Positions 51,954 to 62,979 of a DNA stretch of 64,000 nt are shown here, one piece after another. Source of the stretch: an uncultured Bacteroidota bacterium (GTDB taxonomy: Bacteria; Bacteroidota; Bacteroidia; Flavobacteriales; Flavobacteriaceae). The stretch covers positions 124,001 through 188,000 of the forward strand of contig CACIXU010000002.1 in assembly GCA_902590705.1 (NCBI GenBank). Reading direction: 5' to 3'. Within the stretch, counting starts at the first letter, position 1. Each line of letters starts with the position of its first letter. The position numbers were made by a program, and so were the translations under genes. The notes under the pieces are model-generated. The model did not search any database, was not told where the DNA came from, and saw only the letters and a program-made list of their open reading frames with translations.

Positions 51954-54221
51954 ATGGAAGATCTGTATTTATATACCTTAGTTCTCTTATTTATACTAGC
52001 CATAGGTGACCTTATTGTTGGGGTAAGTAATGATGCGGTTAACTTTTTAAATTCTGCAATTGGCTCAAAAGCCATTTCTTTCAGAAATATCATGATTCTT
52101 GCTAGTTTGGGAATTGCACTTGGGGCTCTTTTCTCGAGTGGAATGATGGAAGTTGCTAGAAAAGGAATATTTAATCCAGGGTCATTTTATTTTGAGGATA
52201 TTATTTTCATTTTTATGGCGGTTATGATGACCGATATCTTACTTTTGGATTTCTTCAATACACTGGGAATGCCTACTTCTACAACAGTATCAATTGTTTT
52301 TGAATTGCTGGGTGCCGCTGTTGTCATGTCGCTAATTAAAATATTTTCGGATTCGGGCAATCTCATGGAGTTGTTCACTTATATAAATACAGATAAGGCG
52401 ACTCAAATTATTTTGGGAATTTTACTGTCTGTTTTTATTGCTTTTACCATTGGAGCCATTGTACAATGGATATCTAGGGCCTTACTTACCCACAACTTTC
52501 TCAATAAGTCAAGGTTGATTAACGCCTTGTTTGGGGGAATTTCACTCGCTGCTATAAGTAACTTTATATTAATCAAGGGGATCAAAGGCACCTCCTATGC
52601 CAGTATAGAATTCGATTTTTTAGATGGTCAGACGATCAATGCTTTTTTGGAGGCTTACACATTATGGGTTAATCTGACTAGCCTTTTGTTTTGGTATTTT
52701 TTTTCCTTTCTTTTGACGAGAGGATTTAAAGTTGACATTTACAAAGTAATTATTGGTGTTGGAACTTTTGCCTTGGCGCTGGCTTTTGCCGGTAACGACT
52801 TGGTCAATTTTATTGGTGTTCCTGTAGCTGCCTACCAATCCTACGAGGCATGGGTGGTATCGGGTATTGCAGCCAATGAGTTTAACATGGGTGTGCTTTC
52901 CAATAAAGTAACAACGCCAACACTCTTTCTTTTGGTTTCTGGCCTTATCATGGTATTAACACTTTGGTTTTCTTCCAAGGCCAAAAAAGTTGTAAAAACT
53001 TCTCTAGATCTGTCAGATCAGAATAATATAAAGGAACGCTTTCGTCCTAACTTTCTATCTAGATTATTGGTTCGATTTTTTGTAGGATTGAATCAATATT
53101 TCTCCAATTTATTTCCAACTTCAATTTCCCAAAAAATAAGTCGTTCCTTTGAGTTGAGTTCTGACCGCTCAGCGGTCATAGATGACAATGCTCCCTCTTT
53201 TGATACGTTAAGAGCCTCTATTAACTTGACTGTAGCCGCCATTTTGATATCTATTGCTACCTCTCTCAAGCTACCCTTGTCTACTACCTATGTCACCTTT
53301 ATGGTCACCATGGGAACTTCTTTGGCAGATCGTGCATGGGGAACCGATAGCGCCGTTTATCGTGTGGCGGGCGTAATCAATGTCATAGGGGGATGGTTTT
53401 TTACTGCTTTTAGTGCTTTTGTGGTTTGCGGAGGAATTTTATATCTCATTCACTGGGGTGGGTTTACGGCTATTCTTATAATTTTGGGTATTATACTCCT
53501 TTTGATTTCCAGAAACTTTATCAACCACAGAAGAGAAAACAAAGAAAGAAAACTAGGAAAACTCCTCAGTCCTAAAAGCGATTCCTACAAAGGAATTATT
53601 GAGGAGAGTGTAATGAATATTGCCAATGTGATCGGTAATACCTATGAGATTTACGCTTCTACTATAAGAGGTTTATCCAATAACGATCTGAAGACACTTT
53701 CTAACACGAAAAAAAATGCTGATGAATTATTTGATGAGGTAAATGATATGAAAAACGGGATCTATTATTTCCTCAAGCGCACTAATGAAACCAGTGTGTC
53801 TGCCAGCCGTTTTTATATTTCTTTGTTGGGTATAATGTCAGACTTGATAGAAGATTTAATCTATATTTCCAACGAAAGCTACAAACACATCAACAACAAC
53901 CATAGCCCCCTGAAGACCCAACAGGTAGAAGACCTGAATGAGATTTTTGAATCTATTTCCTCTGTTTTCAAAGAAGGTATTGAAGCTTTTAATCTAAAAT
54001 TTAGTGATAAGGAGTTTAACGATGTTTTGATTCAAAAAAAGCAAAACTTTGAGTTATTAAATCAGAAGATAGACAAACAGATTCTAAGAATTGAGGGAGA
54101 AACAAGTCCCAAGAACACGGCACTCTACTTTAATATTCTAATTCGAACAAAAGATCTTATCCTTCACAAGTTTGATTTGGTAGAAGAATTCTACAGGGTA
54201 AGTAAAAAAGTAAAATATTAA
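51954..54221 (+). CDS. PiT inorganic phosphate transporter with PhoU-like tail
   Basis: 755 aa. Both inverted PiT signatures are present: GVSNDAVNFLNSAIGS and AGNDLVNFIGVPVAA. About 10 helices to residue 525, then a cytoplasmic helical region (SYKGIIEESVMNIANVIGN onward) resembling PhoU/DUF47, which may regulate the channel. Imports phosphate with H+ or Na+. Start ATG 51954, 53 bases after the TonB receptor; no phoB-like box was identified. Confidence 0.92.
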   Translation: MEDLYLYTLVLLFILAIGDLIVGVSNDAVNFLNSAIGSKAISFRNIMILASLGIALGALFSSGMMEVARKGIFNPGSFYFEDIIFIFMAVMMTDILLLDFFNTLGMPTSTTVSIVFELLGAAVVMSLIKIFSDSGNLMELFTYINTDKATQIILGILLSVFIAFTIGAIVQWISRALLTHNFLNKSRLINALFGGISLAAISNFILIKGIKGTSYASIEFDFLDGQTINAFLEAYTLWVNLTSLLFWYFFSFLLTRGFKVDIYKVIIGVGTFALALAFAGNDLVNFIGVPVAAYQSYEAWVVSGIAANEFNMGVLSNKVTTPTLFLLVSGLIMVLTLWFSSKAKKVVKTSLDLSDQNNIKERFRPNFLSRLLVRFFVGLNQYFSNLFPTSISQKISRSFELSSDRSAVIDDNAPSFDTLRASINLTVAAILISIATSLKLPLSTTYVTFMVTMGTSLADRAWGTDSAVYRVAGVINVIGGWFFTAFSAFVVCGGILYLIHWGGFTAILIILGIILLLISRNFINHRRENKERKLGKLLSPKSDSYKGIIEESVMNIANVIGNTYEIYASTIRGLSNNDLKTLSNTKKNADELFDEVNDMKNGIYYFLKRTNETSVSASRFYISLLGIMSDLIEDLIYISNESYKHINNNHSPLKTQQVEDLNEIFESISSVFKEGIEAFNLKFSDKEFNDVLIQKKQNFELLNQKIDKQILRIEGETSPKNTALYFNILIRTKDLILHKFDLVEEFYRVSKKVKY

Positions 54222-54245
54222 TACTACCCTTTATAACAAGTGGGG

Positions 54246-54602
54246 TTATTCATTTACTGCGATCATTTTTTTCTCGCTGTTATTCCACTCAAGCACATTG
54301 ACTATTTTATTGTCTTTGTAGATTACTTCAATCAAGTTGTTATCTTTCCAAAAAAACCATTGGCCGGTTTTCAACCCTGATCGGTATAAGCCCGTAGCAG
54401 ACTTTTTGCCAGTACGGTAATAGCTGATCCAATTCCCGTGACGCTTTTTGTTTTTAAAATATCCGATTTGTGCGATCTCTCCATTATCATGATAAAATAC
54501 TGCTTTAGTTAACCTTCCTTCAAGAGTAAATTTTGGAGCTTCTTTTTGCTGAGCGCTTAACGATAGTGAGGCTATTAAGGCAATAAATATTAAATTTCTC
54601 AT
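54246..54602 (-). CDS. Secreted MORN-repeat protein
   Basis: 118 aa from ATG 54602, signal peptide to SLSA-Q. Three MORN-like repeats of the YwqK type (NGEIAQIGYFKNKKRHGNW, TGKKSATGLYRSGLKTGQW, then NNLIEVIYKDNKIVN). Small periplasmic or surface proteins of this sort are common in Flavobacteriia; function unknown. The upstream 18 codons of open frame are not a signal and are excluded. Confidence 0.8.
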   Translation of the reverse strand: MRNLIFIALIASLSLSAQQKEAPKFTLEGRLTKAVFYHDNGEIAQIGYFKNKKRHGNWISYYRTGKKSATGLYRSGLKTGQWFFWKDNNLIEVIYKDNKIVNVLEWNNSEKKMIAVNE

Positions 54603-54710
54603 TATCTGAATCTTTGATTGTAACAAATTTACAAAAAATTTACATTCAGTTAACATTAAATTTACATAAGAATTATAATTAATTATAAATCAGCATATTA
54701 ATAACAAAAA

Positions 54711-54741
54711 AAGCACTTATTCAATAGTGAATAAGCGCCAA
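54711..54741 (-). terminator. Terminator of nrdA
   Basis: On the minus strand GCTTATTCA-CTAT-TGAATAAGTGC and then TTTTTTT. Stem 54713-54738, 20 bases past the nrdA stop. Confidence 0.8.
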
Positions 54742-54761
54742 AAAAAAGTAAATCTATGAAT

Positions 54762-57236
54762 TTATGAGCCGCACATTAGGCAGTCATCATCTTCATTTTT
54801 TTTCGACTGCTCCAACATTTGTTTGAGTTCTGCAGGATCAATTGGCTCTGCTACTACATCTGTTTTAGTTTCATTTTGAGATGGAGCAGCTAGGGATGCA
54901 GTAGTTGTTTTCTCATTAACGGAAACTGAAGATTCGGCTAGGCTTTTCTCAACTTCTTTTTCCGCTTTGGCATTATCCAATGTAAACTTAATGGCATCCA
55001 CAGCTGATTTTGTTCTTAGATAATACATCCCAGTTTTGAGTCCAGACTTCCAAGCATAAAAATGCATTGACGTTAATTTTGCCATAGTTGCACCCTCCAT
55101 AAATAGATTTAGCGATTGAGATTGATCAATAAAGTATCCACGGTGTCTTGACATGTCAATTATATCCTTCATACTCATTTCCCAAACAGTTTTGTAAAGT
55201 TCTTTAACATCGTCAGGAATTCCATTTATTTTCTGGATTGATCCATTGGCTTGCATCAATTGTTGTTTCATATCTTCATTCCAAAGCCCAAGGTTGACAA
55301 GGTCTTCCAACAAGTGTTTATTTACAACAATAAACTCTCCAGATAGGACTCTACGAGTATATATATTAGAGGTATAGGGCTCAAAACACTCATTGTTGCC
55401 AAGAATTTGAGAGGTTGATGCTGTTGGCATGGGTGCTACAAGTAAAGAATTTCTTACCCCATGTTTCTTAACTTTTTTCCTTAAATCTGCCCAGTCCCAT
55501 CTTCCACTGAGTTCCTCATCTTTAATTCCCCATAAATTATGTTGGAATTCTCCCTTAGAAATTGGTGATCCTTTGTAAGATTTATAAGGACCATCTTTTT
55601 CAGCTTCTTCAACTGACGCAGTTACTGCTGCGAAGTAAAGGGTTTCAAAAATTTCCTGATTTAAAGTTTTTGATTCTTCACTAGTAAAGGGAAGCCTCAT
55701 TTTAATAAATGTATCTGCCAAACCCTGAACACCAAGTCCTATTGGACGATGTCTCATATTGGAATTTTCTGCTTCCTTGACTGGGTAGTAATTACGATCA
55801 ATCACCTTATTGAGGTTTTTTGTTACCCTTTTTGTTACATCGAATAATTCATCGTGATTGAATTTGCCATTTTCTACAAACATATTTAGGGCAATAGATG
55901 CTAGGTTACAAACCGCTATTTCGTCTTTTGAGGTGTATTCTAGAATTTCAGTGCAAAGATTTGAAGATCTAATTGTTCCAAGGTTTTTTTGATTTGATTT
56001 TCTGTTGGCAGAGTCTTTATATAACATATAAGGAGTTCCAGTCTCGATTTGAGATTCAAGTATTTTATCCCAAAGTTCTCTTGCTTGTATTGTTTTTCTT
56101 CCCTTACCTTCTTCCTCATATTTTAAGTATAGTTTTTCGAATTCTTCACCGTGACAATCATAAAGTCCTGGACACTCATTTGGACACATTAGTGTCCAAG
56201 TACTGTTTCCTTCAACTCTTTTCATAAAAAGATCTGAGATCCACATAGCGTAGAATAAATCTCTAGCCCTCATTTCTTCCTTACCATGATTCTTCTTTAG
56301 TTCCAGAAAGTCGAAAATATCAGCATGCCATGGTTCAACATAAATCGCAAATGAACCTTTTCTTTTACCTCCTCCTTGATCAACATAACGAGCAGTGTCA
56401 TTAAATACTCTAAGCATAGGAACAATTCCATTTGAAGTTCCATTGGTACCGGCAATATATGAACCTGTTGCTCGAATATTATGAATAGACAAACCTATTC
56501 CTCCCGCGGACTGAGATATTTTGGCAGTTTGTTTTAGTGTATCATATATTCCATCAATACTGTCATCACGCATGGTAAGAAGAAAACATGATGACATTTG
56601 AGGCTTGGGTGTTCCAGAATTGAAAAGCGTTGGAGTAGCATGGGTAAAATATCGCTTTGACATCAACTCGTAAGTTTCGAATGCAGCATCTAAATCCTCC
56701 ATGTGAATCCCAATTGATACTCTCATTAACATGTGTTGAGGACGTTCTACGATATGACCATTAAGTTTTAGTAAATAGGATCTTTCAAGTGTCTTAAATC
56801 CAAAAAAATCATAGCCAAAGTCACGATTATAGATAATACTCGAATCAATTTTTTCAGCATTTTTTTTGATTATTTCGTACAATTCATGGGATAGAAGAGG
56901 GGCTTTTTTCCCAGTTCTAGGGTTAATATATTCGTAGAGGTCTTTCATGGTAGATGAGAAAGACTTTTTAGTGTTTTTGTGTAGATTAGAAACAGAAATT
57001 CTTGCAGCTAACTGGGTATAGTCTGGGTGAGTAGTGGTCATAGTCGCTGCAATTTCTGCAGCAAGATTATCTAATTCTGAGGTTGTTACACCATCATATA
57101 ATCCTTCAATCACTCGCATTGCAACTCTTACAGGATCAACTAATCCATTAAGCCCATAGTTAAGCTTTCTAATACGAGCAGTGATTTTGTCAAACATTAT
57201 CGGCTCTTTGCGACCATCTCTTTTAACTACATACAT
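54762..57236 (-). CDS. nrdA: Class Ia ribonucleotide reductase large subunit
   Basis: 824 aa. ATP-cone at residues 1-95 ([19 protein letters not shown]), so activity is allosterically controlled by ATP/dATP. Active-site landmarks: [25 protein letters not shown], and the C-terminal redox pair C-L-M-C in DDDCLMCGS. Makes dNDPs from NDPs with the NrdB tyrosyl radical. A variable linker (about 755-810, Ser/Thr/Ala-rich) precedes the C-terminal Cys pair. 90 bases after nrdB. Confidence 0.97.
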   Translation of the reverse strand: MYVVKRDGRKEPIMFDKITARIRKLNYGLNGLVDPVRVAMRVIEGLYDGVTTSELDNLAAEIAATMTTTHPDYTQLAARISVSNLHKNTKKSFSSTMKDLYEYINPRTGKKAPLLSHELYEIIKKNAEKIDSSIIYNRDFGYDFFGFKTLERSYLLKLNGHIVERPQHMLMRVSIGIHMEDLDAAFETYELMSKRYFTHATPTLFNSGTPKPQMSSCFLLTMRDDSIDGIYDTLKQTAKISQSAGGIGLSIHNIRATGSYIAGTNGTSNGIVPMLRVFNDTARYVDQGGGKRKGSFAIYVEPWHADIFDFLELKKNHGKEEMRARDLFYAMWISDLFMKRVEGNSTWTLMCPNECPGLYDCHGEEFEKLYLKYEEEGKGRKTIQARELWDKILESQIETGTPYMLYKDSANRKSNQKNLGTIRSSNLCTEILEYTSKDEIAVCNLASIALNMFVENGKFNHDELFDVTKRVTKNLNKVIDRNYYPVKEAENSNMRHRPIGLGVQGLADTFIKMRLPFTSEESKTLNQEIFETLYFAAVTASVEEAEKDGPYKSYKGSPISKGEFQHNLWGIKDEELSGRWDWADLRKKVKKHGVRNSLLVAPMPTASTSQILGNNECFEPYTSNIYTRRVLSGEFIVVNKHLLEDLVNLGLWNEDMKQQLMQANGSIQKINGIPDDVKELYKTVWEMSMKDIIDMSRHRGYFIDQSQSLNLFMEGATMAKLTSMHFYAWKSGLKTGMYYLRTKSAVDAIKFTLDNAKAEKEVEKSLAESSVSVNEKTTTASLAAPSQNETKTDVVAEPIDPAELKQMLEQSKKNEDDDCLMCGS

Positions 57237-57326
57237 AGAATTTTCAAATTAGATTTAAAGGTTAGCTCGTCCTTCACAGGAGGAGTAATTTTATAGTTAA
57301 TAAATAGAGGGGCATCTGATCTAGGG

Positions 57327-58304
57327 TTAAAAATCAGCATCCGTGGTAAATTCCGACTCTTCTTTTTCGTTATTAAGAACACCTGCTTTTTGGTATTCAG
57401 AGACGCGCTTTTCAAAGAAGTTGGTTTTGCCTTGGAGAGAAATCATATCCATAAAATCAAAAGGATTTGTAACATTATGTTTCTTTTCACAACCTAACTC
57501 GACCAGTAGGCGATCAGTTACAAATTCTAAATATTGTGTCATTAACTTTGCATTCATTCCTATTAGACTTACAGGTAATGATTCAGTTACAAATTCTCGT
57601 TCTATTCTTAAAGCATCTAGAATGATTTCCTCGATCCTTTCTTTAGGAACTTTGTTTACCAAATGTTTATTGTGAAGGTGGACTGCAAAATCACAGTGGA
57701 CTCCTTCATCTCTAGAGATTAGTTCGTTGGAGAAAGTAAGCCCAGGCATTAAACCTCTTTTTTTCAACCAAAAAATTGAGCAGAACGCACCGGAGAAAAA
57801 GATTCCTTCTACGGCTGCAAATGCGATAAGTCTCTCCGCAAAAGAATCAGACTCAATCCATCTTAAAGCCCAATCAGCTTTTTTCTTAATTGCAGGAAAT
57901 ACCTCAATAGCCTGGAAAAGTTTTGTCTTTTCAGCTTCATCTTTTACGTAAGTATCTATCAATAAAGAATAAGTTTCTGAATGGATGTTTTCCATCATTA
58001 TTTGAAAACCATAAAAGAATTTTGCCTCAGAATACTGAACTTCATTGACAAAATTTTCTGCTAAGTTTTCATTCACTATACCATCTGAGGCTGCAAAAAA
58101 GGCTAATATATGTTTGATGAAATATTTTTCATCATCATTTAGTTTAGTATTCCAATCGTTTAAATCTTGATGTAAGTCGATTTCTTCAGCTGTCCAAAAA
58201 CTTGCCTCCATCTTTTTGTACCATTCCCAAATGTCATGGTGTTGAATAGGAAAAATTACAAATCGATTTTTATTTTCTTGGAGAATAGGTTCTACAGCTG
58301 ACAT
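57327..58304 (-). CDS. nrdB: Class Ia ribonucleotide reductase small subunit
   Basis: 325 aa. Diiron ligand regions TAEEIDL and ENIHSETY, then EGIFFSGAF and [12 protein letters not shown]; the YSLLID Tyr fits the radical site region. Co-transcribed with and upstream of nrdA. Forms the tyrosyl radical used by NrdA. Confidence 0.96.
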   Translation of the reverse strand: MSAVEPILQENKNRFVIFPIQHHDIWEWYKKMEASFWTAEEIDLHQDLNDWNTKLNDDEKYFIKHILAFFAASDGIVNENLAENFVNEVQYSEAKFFYGFQIMMENIHSETYSLLIDTYVKDEAEKTKLFQAIEVFPAIKKKADWALRWIESDSFAERLIAFAAVEGIFFSGAFCSIFWLKKRGLMPGLTFSNELISRDEGVHCDFAVHLHNKHLVNKVPKERIEEIILDALRIEREFVTESLPVSLIGMNAKLMTQYLEFVTDRLLVELGCEKKHNVTNPFDFMDMISLQGKTNFFEKRVSEYQKAGVLNNEKEESEFTTDADF

Positions 58305-58515
58305 TTTTTGTTTTTAATTTATGATTGAAATAACTGACAACAAAGATTCTAAATTGTTATCAGAAATGAAAGACTTACTTTTCCACAAACAGGTCGAGTT
58401 TTTAACAAAATTTTATTTTCAGAAATTTTTAAAGAAAAATCTAAAGTTTTTAAAATGATGAATATCAGTAACTTATAAAACTAAAAAGCTATGAACCCTT
58501 GTTAACACTACAAAT

Positions 58516-59085
58516 TCATGAATTGATCTGTTTTGCGGTTGATTCTAATTCTGTAAACCACTTTTGACCAAATTTTCTAATTAGGGCTTCTTTAACAAAC
58601 TTATAAATGGGAATCTTTAAATCATCGCCAAGATTACATGCAGATCCACATATCTGCCATTCGTGATAATTCACTGCACTAAACTCTGAATAATTCTTAA
58701 CTCGAACAGGATAGAGGTGACACGAAATAGGTTTTTTCCAATTTATTTTTTTCGCCTTATAAGCATTTTCAATTCCGCAAGAGTTAGTTCCATTAGAATT
58801 AAAAACGACATAAGCACATTCTTTATTTTTTACCAGAGGAGTTTCTAGCTCCCCCTCCATTGTTTTGATGAATTTACCCTGATTCTCAATTGCTTTCAAT
58901 CCCTTATCACTCAGAAAGGGTTTAATAGCCTCAAAATCGTTTTCAAGTATTTTTATCTCTTCCTCCTCAAGTGGAGCACCTGCCTCACCCTCAACACAAC
59001 AAGCACCTTTACAAGCTGACAAATTACAAACAAAGTTTTTTGAAATCAGCTCTTCGGAAATTAGGGTTTTATCAATTTGAAACAT
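58516..59085 (-). CDS. DUF3109 Cys-rich protein
   Basis: 189 aa. Contains FVCNLSACKGACCVEGEAGAPL and the late CHLYPVRV and CGSACNLGD: eight or more conserved cysteines as in DUF3109 (YkgJ-like, zinc or Fe-S site suspected). Function unknown; found throughout Bacteroidota. Confidence 0.88.
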   Translation of the reverse strand: MFQIDKTLISEELISKNFVCNLSACKGACCVEGEAGAPLEEEEIKILENDFEAIKPFLSDKGLKAIENQGKFIKTMEGELETPLVKNKECAYVVFNSNGTNSCGIENAYKAKKINWKKPISCHLYPVRVKNYSEFSAVNYHEWQICGSACNLGDDLKIPIYKFVKEALIRKFGQKWFTELESTAKQINS

Positions 59086-59314
59086 TTTTCAGAAAAATAT
59101 TAATGAAAGACAATTACAAATTTAAAATATTTAATCGCTTATAATAAATTCAATTAGATAACATTTCATTTGCAGTTGACTTAGATTAAAAAATAATTTA
59201 ATAATTTCTCCCTCTGGGGTTCAATATTTTCTATTTAAAGAATTATCAAATTATATTTAAACTATTATAAAATTTAGTATGTGTTTACTAACTTTATGAT
59301 TAAGATCTTTAAAC

Positions 59315-59515
59315 ATGAAAATAATTATCAAGATTTTGATATTTCTTGCAATTATAATGATATTATTTAATGCCTTTCAGGTAAATTGGGAAAGTCCAAT
59401 GGAGGGCCAGAGCTCTGTAGCTGTAATTGGAATTATGGCCTCTTTATGCGCCCTTTTACTTCTTATAATTTTGATGATTTCTATGAAAATATCCAATAAG
59501 TTAAAGCGAAAATAA
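59315..59515 (+). CDS. Two-helix membrane microprotein
   Basis: 66 aa, helices at about 3-20 and 37-56, with NWESPMEGQSS in the loop and a basic tail (MKISNKLKRK). Similar small proteins are common in flavobacteria; function unknown. It ends 2 bases from the convergent protease gene. Confidence 0.75.
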   Translation: MKIIIKILIFLAIIMILFNAFQVNWESPMEGQSSVAVIGIMASLCALLLLIILMISMKISNKLKRK

Positions 59516-59517
59516 AT

Positions 59518-61092
59518 TTATAGAGTGTCCAATGTTTTAATCGCTTTATCTATAAAGATATCTTCTTGATTTCTAATACGATTATAGATGTTTTCACCAA
59601 ATAATTGCAGGGCAAAATTTGCTCTTATTGCTTTTAATGTTTCTTTTTTCCCATTTTTAAATTCTATTCCATTTGTTTTGCAGTAATCGGAGAATTTTTC
59701 GTATGATGGAATAATAGATGAACTTTTATTGTTTAATAATTGTACTTCTTTTAATTTTGAAAAAGCCTTTCTGTTTTGATCTAACTCATTAAAAACAAAA
59801 TTACTGATCAACGGAGAATTTAAGATCAAATCATTCCACTCTTCTTCTTGTGTGTTTTTATTTGAAACATAACAGTCTGGAGTGATGCCACCACCACCAT
59901 AAACAGTTCTTCCACTTGCAGTTTTAAAAGCAAGACTATCTATTATGGGTATTTTTTTTTCATCGGCCATCTCTCCGTTTTCGAAACGATTATTTAAATC
60001 TTCATAATAATCTTTTCGGCCATTATTAGAATATGGCTTTTGAATAGATCTACCACTAGGAGTATAATACTTTGCAATTGTTAGTCTAACAGCATCTCCT
60101 CCACCAAGGGGCATTTGCTTTTGGACCAAACCTTTTCCAAATGTTCTTCTACCGATAATCCAACCTCTATCGTTGTCCTGAACTGCGCCTGCAACAATTT
60201 CACTGGCTGAGGCAGATTGTTCATTTACTAAAATAATAAGTCCTCCCTCTTGGAAAACCCCATCTCCTTTAGCAAATGATTTTTCTTCCTCCCCCATATT
60301 TGTTTTTGTGATTACGATTGTTTGATTCTTACTCAAAAATGCATTTGAAATTTGCTTTGCAGAATGAAGATAGCCTCCTGGGTTGTCTCTTAAGTCTAAA
60401 ATCATTTTATCCATCCCTTCATCCATTAAATTCTGGATTGCCAATTCAAATTCGTTAAAAGTCGTTTGTGAAAAGCGGTTGATTTTAATGTAGCCAATAG
60501 AATCATCAATCATATAATGGGATTCAACACTTTGTAAAGGAACTTTTCCGCGCTTTAAGCTAATGTCAACAATAAGGTCTTCAGACTTTCTGTATAATTT
60601 GAGTTTGACATCAGTTCCTGGTTTTCCTTTGAGTATGCTCATTATTTTATTGGCAGAATATTTTTTTTGGAATAGTGTATCTTGATTAGCAACTAATATT
60701 CTATCACCAGCCATCAGACCTGCTTTTTCGCTGGGACCATCTTTTATAACCCTTATTACAGTAACTGTATCCCTTACCAGAAAAAAGCTAACTCCAATGC
60801 CATAAAAATTACCTTGCATATTTTCAACAATCATTTGCCTTTCAAAAGATGGAATATAGACAGAATGAGGATCTAGTCTCTCTACAATATCTTCAATTAC
60901 GACTCCAACTAGGCTATCTGTATTAATTTTTTCAACATAATCATTTTCAATATATGTTAAGAGCCGTTCTAATCGATTCATACGAGATCCCCCTGCATCA
61001 ACAATAGTTCGCAACTCTTTTTCATTGCCAAGTAAATAACCGATTAAAATAGAAAGAGTTACGATTAAAAAAAGGACGAAATTATTTTTCAT
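59518..61092 (-). CDS. S41 C-terminal-processing protease
   Basis: 524 aa. Signal/anchor at the N-terminus, PDZ domain (GIGVSFFLV, KAGLMAGDRILVANQ), catalytic Ser in SASASEIVAGAVQDN and Lys in FGKGLVQKQ. CtpA/Prc-type periplasmic protease that trims unstructured C-termini. The first gene after is dCMP deaminase, 23 bases upstream on the same strand. Confidence 0.93.
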   Translation of the reverse strand: MKNNFVLFLIVTLSILIGYLLGNEKELRTIVDAGGSRMNRLERLLTYIENDYVEKINTDSLVGVVIEDIVERLDPHSVYIPSFERQMIVENMQGNFYGIGVSFFLVRDTVTVIRVIKDGPSEKAGLMAGDRILVANQDTLFQKKYSANKIMSILKGKPGTDVKLKLYRKSEDLIVDISLKRGKVPLQSVESHYMIDDSIGYIKINRFSQTTFNEFELAIQNLMDEGMDKMILDLRDNPGGYLHSAKQISNAFLSKNQTIVITKTNMGEEEKSFAKGDGVFQEGGLIILVNEQSASASEIVAGAVQDNDRGWIIGRRTFGKGLVQKQMPLGGGDAVRLTIAKYYTPSGRSIQKPYSNNGRKDYYEDLNNRFENGEMADEKKIPIIDSLAFKTASGRTVYGGGGITPDCYVSNKNTQEEEWNDLILNSPLISNFVFNELDQNRKAFSKLKEVQLLNNKSSSIIPSYEKFSDYCKTNGIEFKNGKKETLKAIRANFALQLFGENIYNRIRNQEDIFIDKAIKTLDTL

Positions 61093-61115
61093 TAATTATA
61101 TTAATTATTTTTAAA

Positions 61116-61541
61116 CTATTTAATGACCAATTCGTTCAAAATTACTCCAGCTTTTTTCAAAAATATAAGCCCTGAGTTATCTTTATATTTTTTAGAATAA
61201 ACTACTCTTTTAATCCCTGCTTGGTGAATGAGTTTACTACATTCCCTACATGGTGAAAGGGTTAGATATAGTGTGGCACCAACACAAGATTGCGTAGAAG
61301 CTGCAACTTTCAAAATTGCATTTGCTTCAGCATGAAGCACATACCATTTTGTATAGTTTTCCTCATCCTCACAAGGATTCTCAAACCCAGAGGGGGTACC
61401 ATTATATCCATCCGATATAATCATTCTGTCTTTTACTATCAGTGCGCCAACCTTTTTGCGATGACAATGCGATAATTCTCCCCATGTGCGGGCCATCTTT
61501 AGATAGGCCAAATCGTATCTTTTTTGCTTATGAATTGACAT
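61116..61541 (-). CDS. dCMP deaminase
   Basis: 141 aa. Zinc site HAE (His70-Glu72) and C-R-E-C in LSPCRECSKL (Cys98, Cys101). NGTPSGFENPCEDE is the extra loop of dCMP deaminases (ComEB-like). Converts dCMP to dUMP for thymidylate synthesis; fits with nrdAB and dgt in the same region. Confidence 0.93.
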   Translation of the reverse strand: MSIHKQKRYDLAYLKMARTWGELSHCHRKKVGALIVKDRMIISDGYNGTPSGFENPCEDEENYTKWYVLHAEANAILKVAASTQSCVGATLYLTLSPCRECSKLIHQAGIKRVVYSKKYKDNSGLIFLKKAGVILNELVIK

Positions 61542-61587
61542 AATTGCGAATATAATTTATTTTATAATCAGCTAGTGAATTAATTAG

Positions 61588-62166
61588 TTATAATGGCCAA
61601 TTTTCAACTGTCATTGAAATAGCTTGAGACAAAATCAATGCCGCAACAATCAATTCCCATTTTTGGATTTTAAAACCGAAAACTCTAATAACTAAAAAAT
61701 TAATCAATAGCATTGACAAAACGATTACAACTTGAGCGAACTCAACCCCTAAAGCAAACTCCAAAAGTGATATTGCCGCATTTTCATCGTCAATAGAGAT
61801 CATCCTAAAATATCTTCCAAAACCGAATCCGTGTATTATTCCAAAAAATAATGTAATTGAGTTAATCCAGCTTGCTTTGGAAACAGTATTTCTTTGTTTA
61901 AATAGAACAGATAGGCAGGTAATGCCTATGGTTATTGGTATCAAAAACTCTACCCACTTTCCATCCACCAAAATCCATCCAAAATTACTTGCAAAGAGGG
62001 ATAACGTATGACCAAGTGTAAAAATACTGACCCATATAAGGAGTTTTTGCCATTCCCGAAACATAAATGGTAGAGTTAATGCAATCAAGAAATAAAAATG
62101 ATCTAATCCTGTTGGATCTAATACATGGTCAAAGCCTAACTTAAAATAAAACCAAAAGGTTTCCAT
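61588..62166 (-). CDS. HupE/UreJ-like membrane protein
   Basis: 192 aa, six helices. Starts WFYFKLGFDHVLDPTGLDHFYFL and contains FTLGHTLSLF and FGIIHGFGFG: the His-rich helix motifs of the HupE/UreJ nickel/cobalt-permease-like family. No hydrogenase or urease is nearby, so the metal is uncertain. It begins 4 bases after the DnaJ-like gene stop. Confidence 0.85.
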   Translation of the reverse strand: METFWFYFKLGFDHVLDPTGLDHFYFLIALTLPFMFREWQKLLIWVSIFTLGHTLSLFASNFGWILVDGKWVEFLIPITIGITCLSVLFKQRNTVSKASWINSITLFFGIIHGFGFGRYFRMISIDDENAAISLLEFALGVEFAQVVIVLSMLLINFLVIRVFGFKIQKWELIVAALILSQAISMTVENWPL

Positions 62167-62169
62167 TTA

Positions 62170-62880
62170 TTATTTATTTATTAATGTCTCGTATGCCTTT
62201 TGAACTTCTCTAAACTTTTCTTCTGCACCTCTAATCATGGCGGGATCTTGACCTCTAATCTTGTCTGGATGATATTTTTTCACCATTTTTCGATAGGCAG
62301 TTTTGATTTCATCTTGGCTAGCGGTTGATTCAACTTCTAGAATCTTATAAGCGTTATCTTTATTTTTAACAAACATAGCTTTAATACTCTCAAAATCTGG
62401 TAAATGCAAACGCAAACCAGAAGCAATTTGAGAAAGCTTTTGTAATTCTGAATTCGAAACACTTCCGTCGGCGTTAGCTATTCCAAATAAGAAGTGAAGT
62501 ATTTGAAGGCGAGTTTCATAACGTGTTTGTTGGACAAAAATTTGAGTTATTTGATCCAGGTGCTGAACTTCTTTTTTAATTTCAATATTAAAGGATTTAA
62601 AAATAGAATCAGCACGATCTTTGCCATATTGAGCTATAAAAAAATTCCTTACAAAACTTAATTCTTTTTGTTCGATTTTTCCATCAGCTTTAATAATCAT
62701 TGCGGAAAGTGCCAATAAATTTAACTCAAATTTTTCGGGTCTAATTGAGTATGAACTAGTTCTTACACTAAATGAATTTTTTGAAAGAAACTCAATAAAA
62801 CTCCCTATAAAAAAGCCAATAATCGCACCAGGAAATCTCAAAAATGAATAGCCTAAAATAGCAGCAAACCACTTAATCAT
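62170..62880 (-). CDS. TerB-DnaJ (DjlA-like) membrane co-chaperone
   Basis: 236 aa from ATG 62880 ([13 protein letters not shown]). One N-terminal helix, a TerB-like helical region ([36 protein letters not shown]), and a C-terminal J domain with HPD in MVKKYHPDK. Likely recruits DnaK at the membrane. The frame is open further upstream, but that part has no signal character. Confidence 0.9.
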   Translation of the reverse strand: MIKWFAAILGYSFLRFPGAIIGFFIGSFIEFLSKNSFSVRTSSYSIRPEKFELNLLALSAMIIKADGKIEQKELSFVRNFFIAQYGKDRADSIFKSFNIEIKKEVQHLDQITQIFVQQTRYETRLQILHFLFGIANADGSVSNSELQKLSQIASGLRLHLPDFESIKAMFVKNKDNAYKILEVESTASQDEIKTAYRKMVKKYHPDKIRGQDPAMIRGAEEKFREVQKAYETLINK

Positions 62881-62956
62881 AAATGAATTTTCAAAATGTA
62901 AAGATACGAATGTCAATAAAAAATAGATTGACCTATCCTTTTAAAAAACAAGTTTT

Positions 62957-62964
62957 TATCTTTG
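62957..62964 (+). promoter_or_regulatory. -7 box of the bacilliredoxin gene
   Basis: TATCTTTG, an exact TAnnTTTG, 15 bases before the ATG at 62980. Confidence 0.55.
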
Positions 62965-62979
62965 TAGAAAAATAATATT

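Noticed and set aside
58305-58515. NrdR-type operator upstream of nrdB
   Set aside because: No pair of NrdR-box-like repeats could be recognised by eye in this gap.
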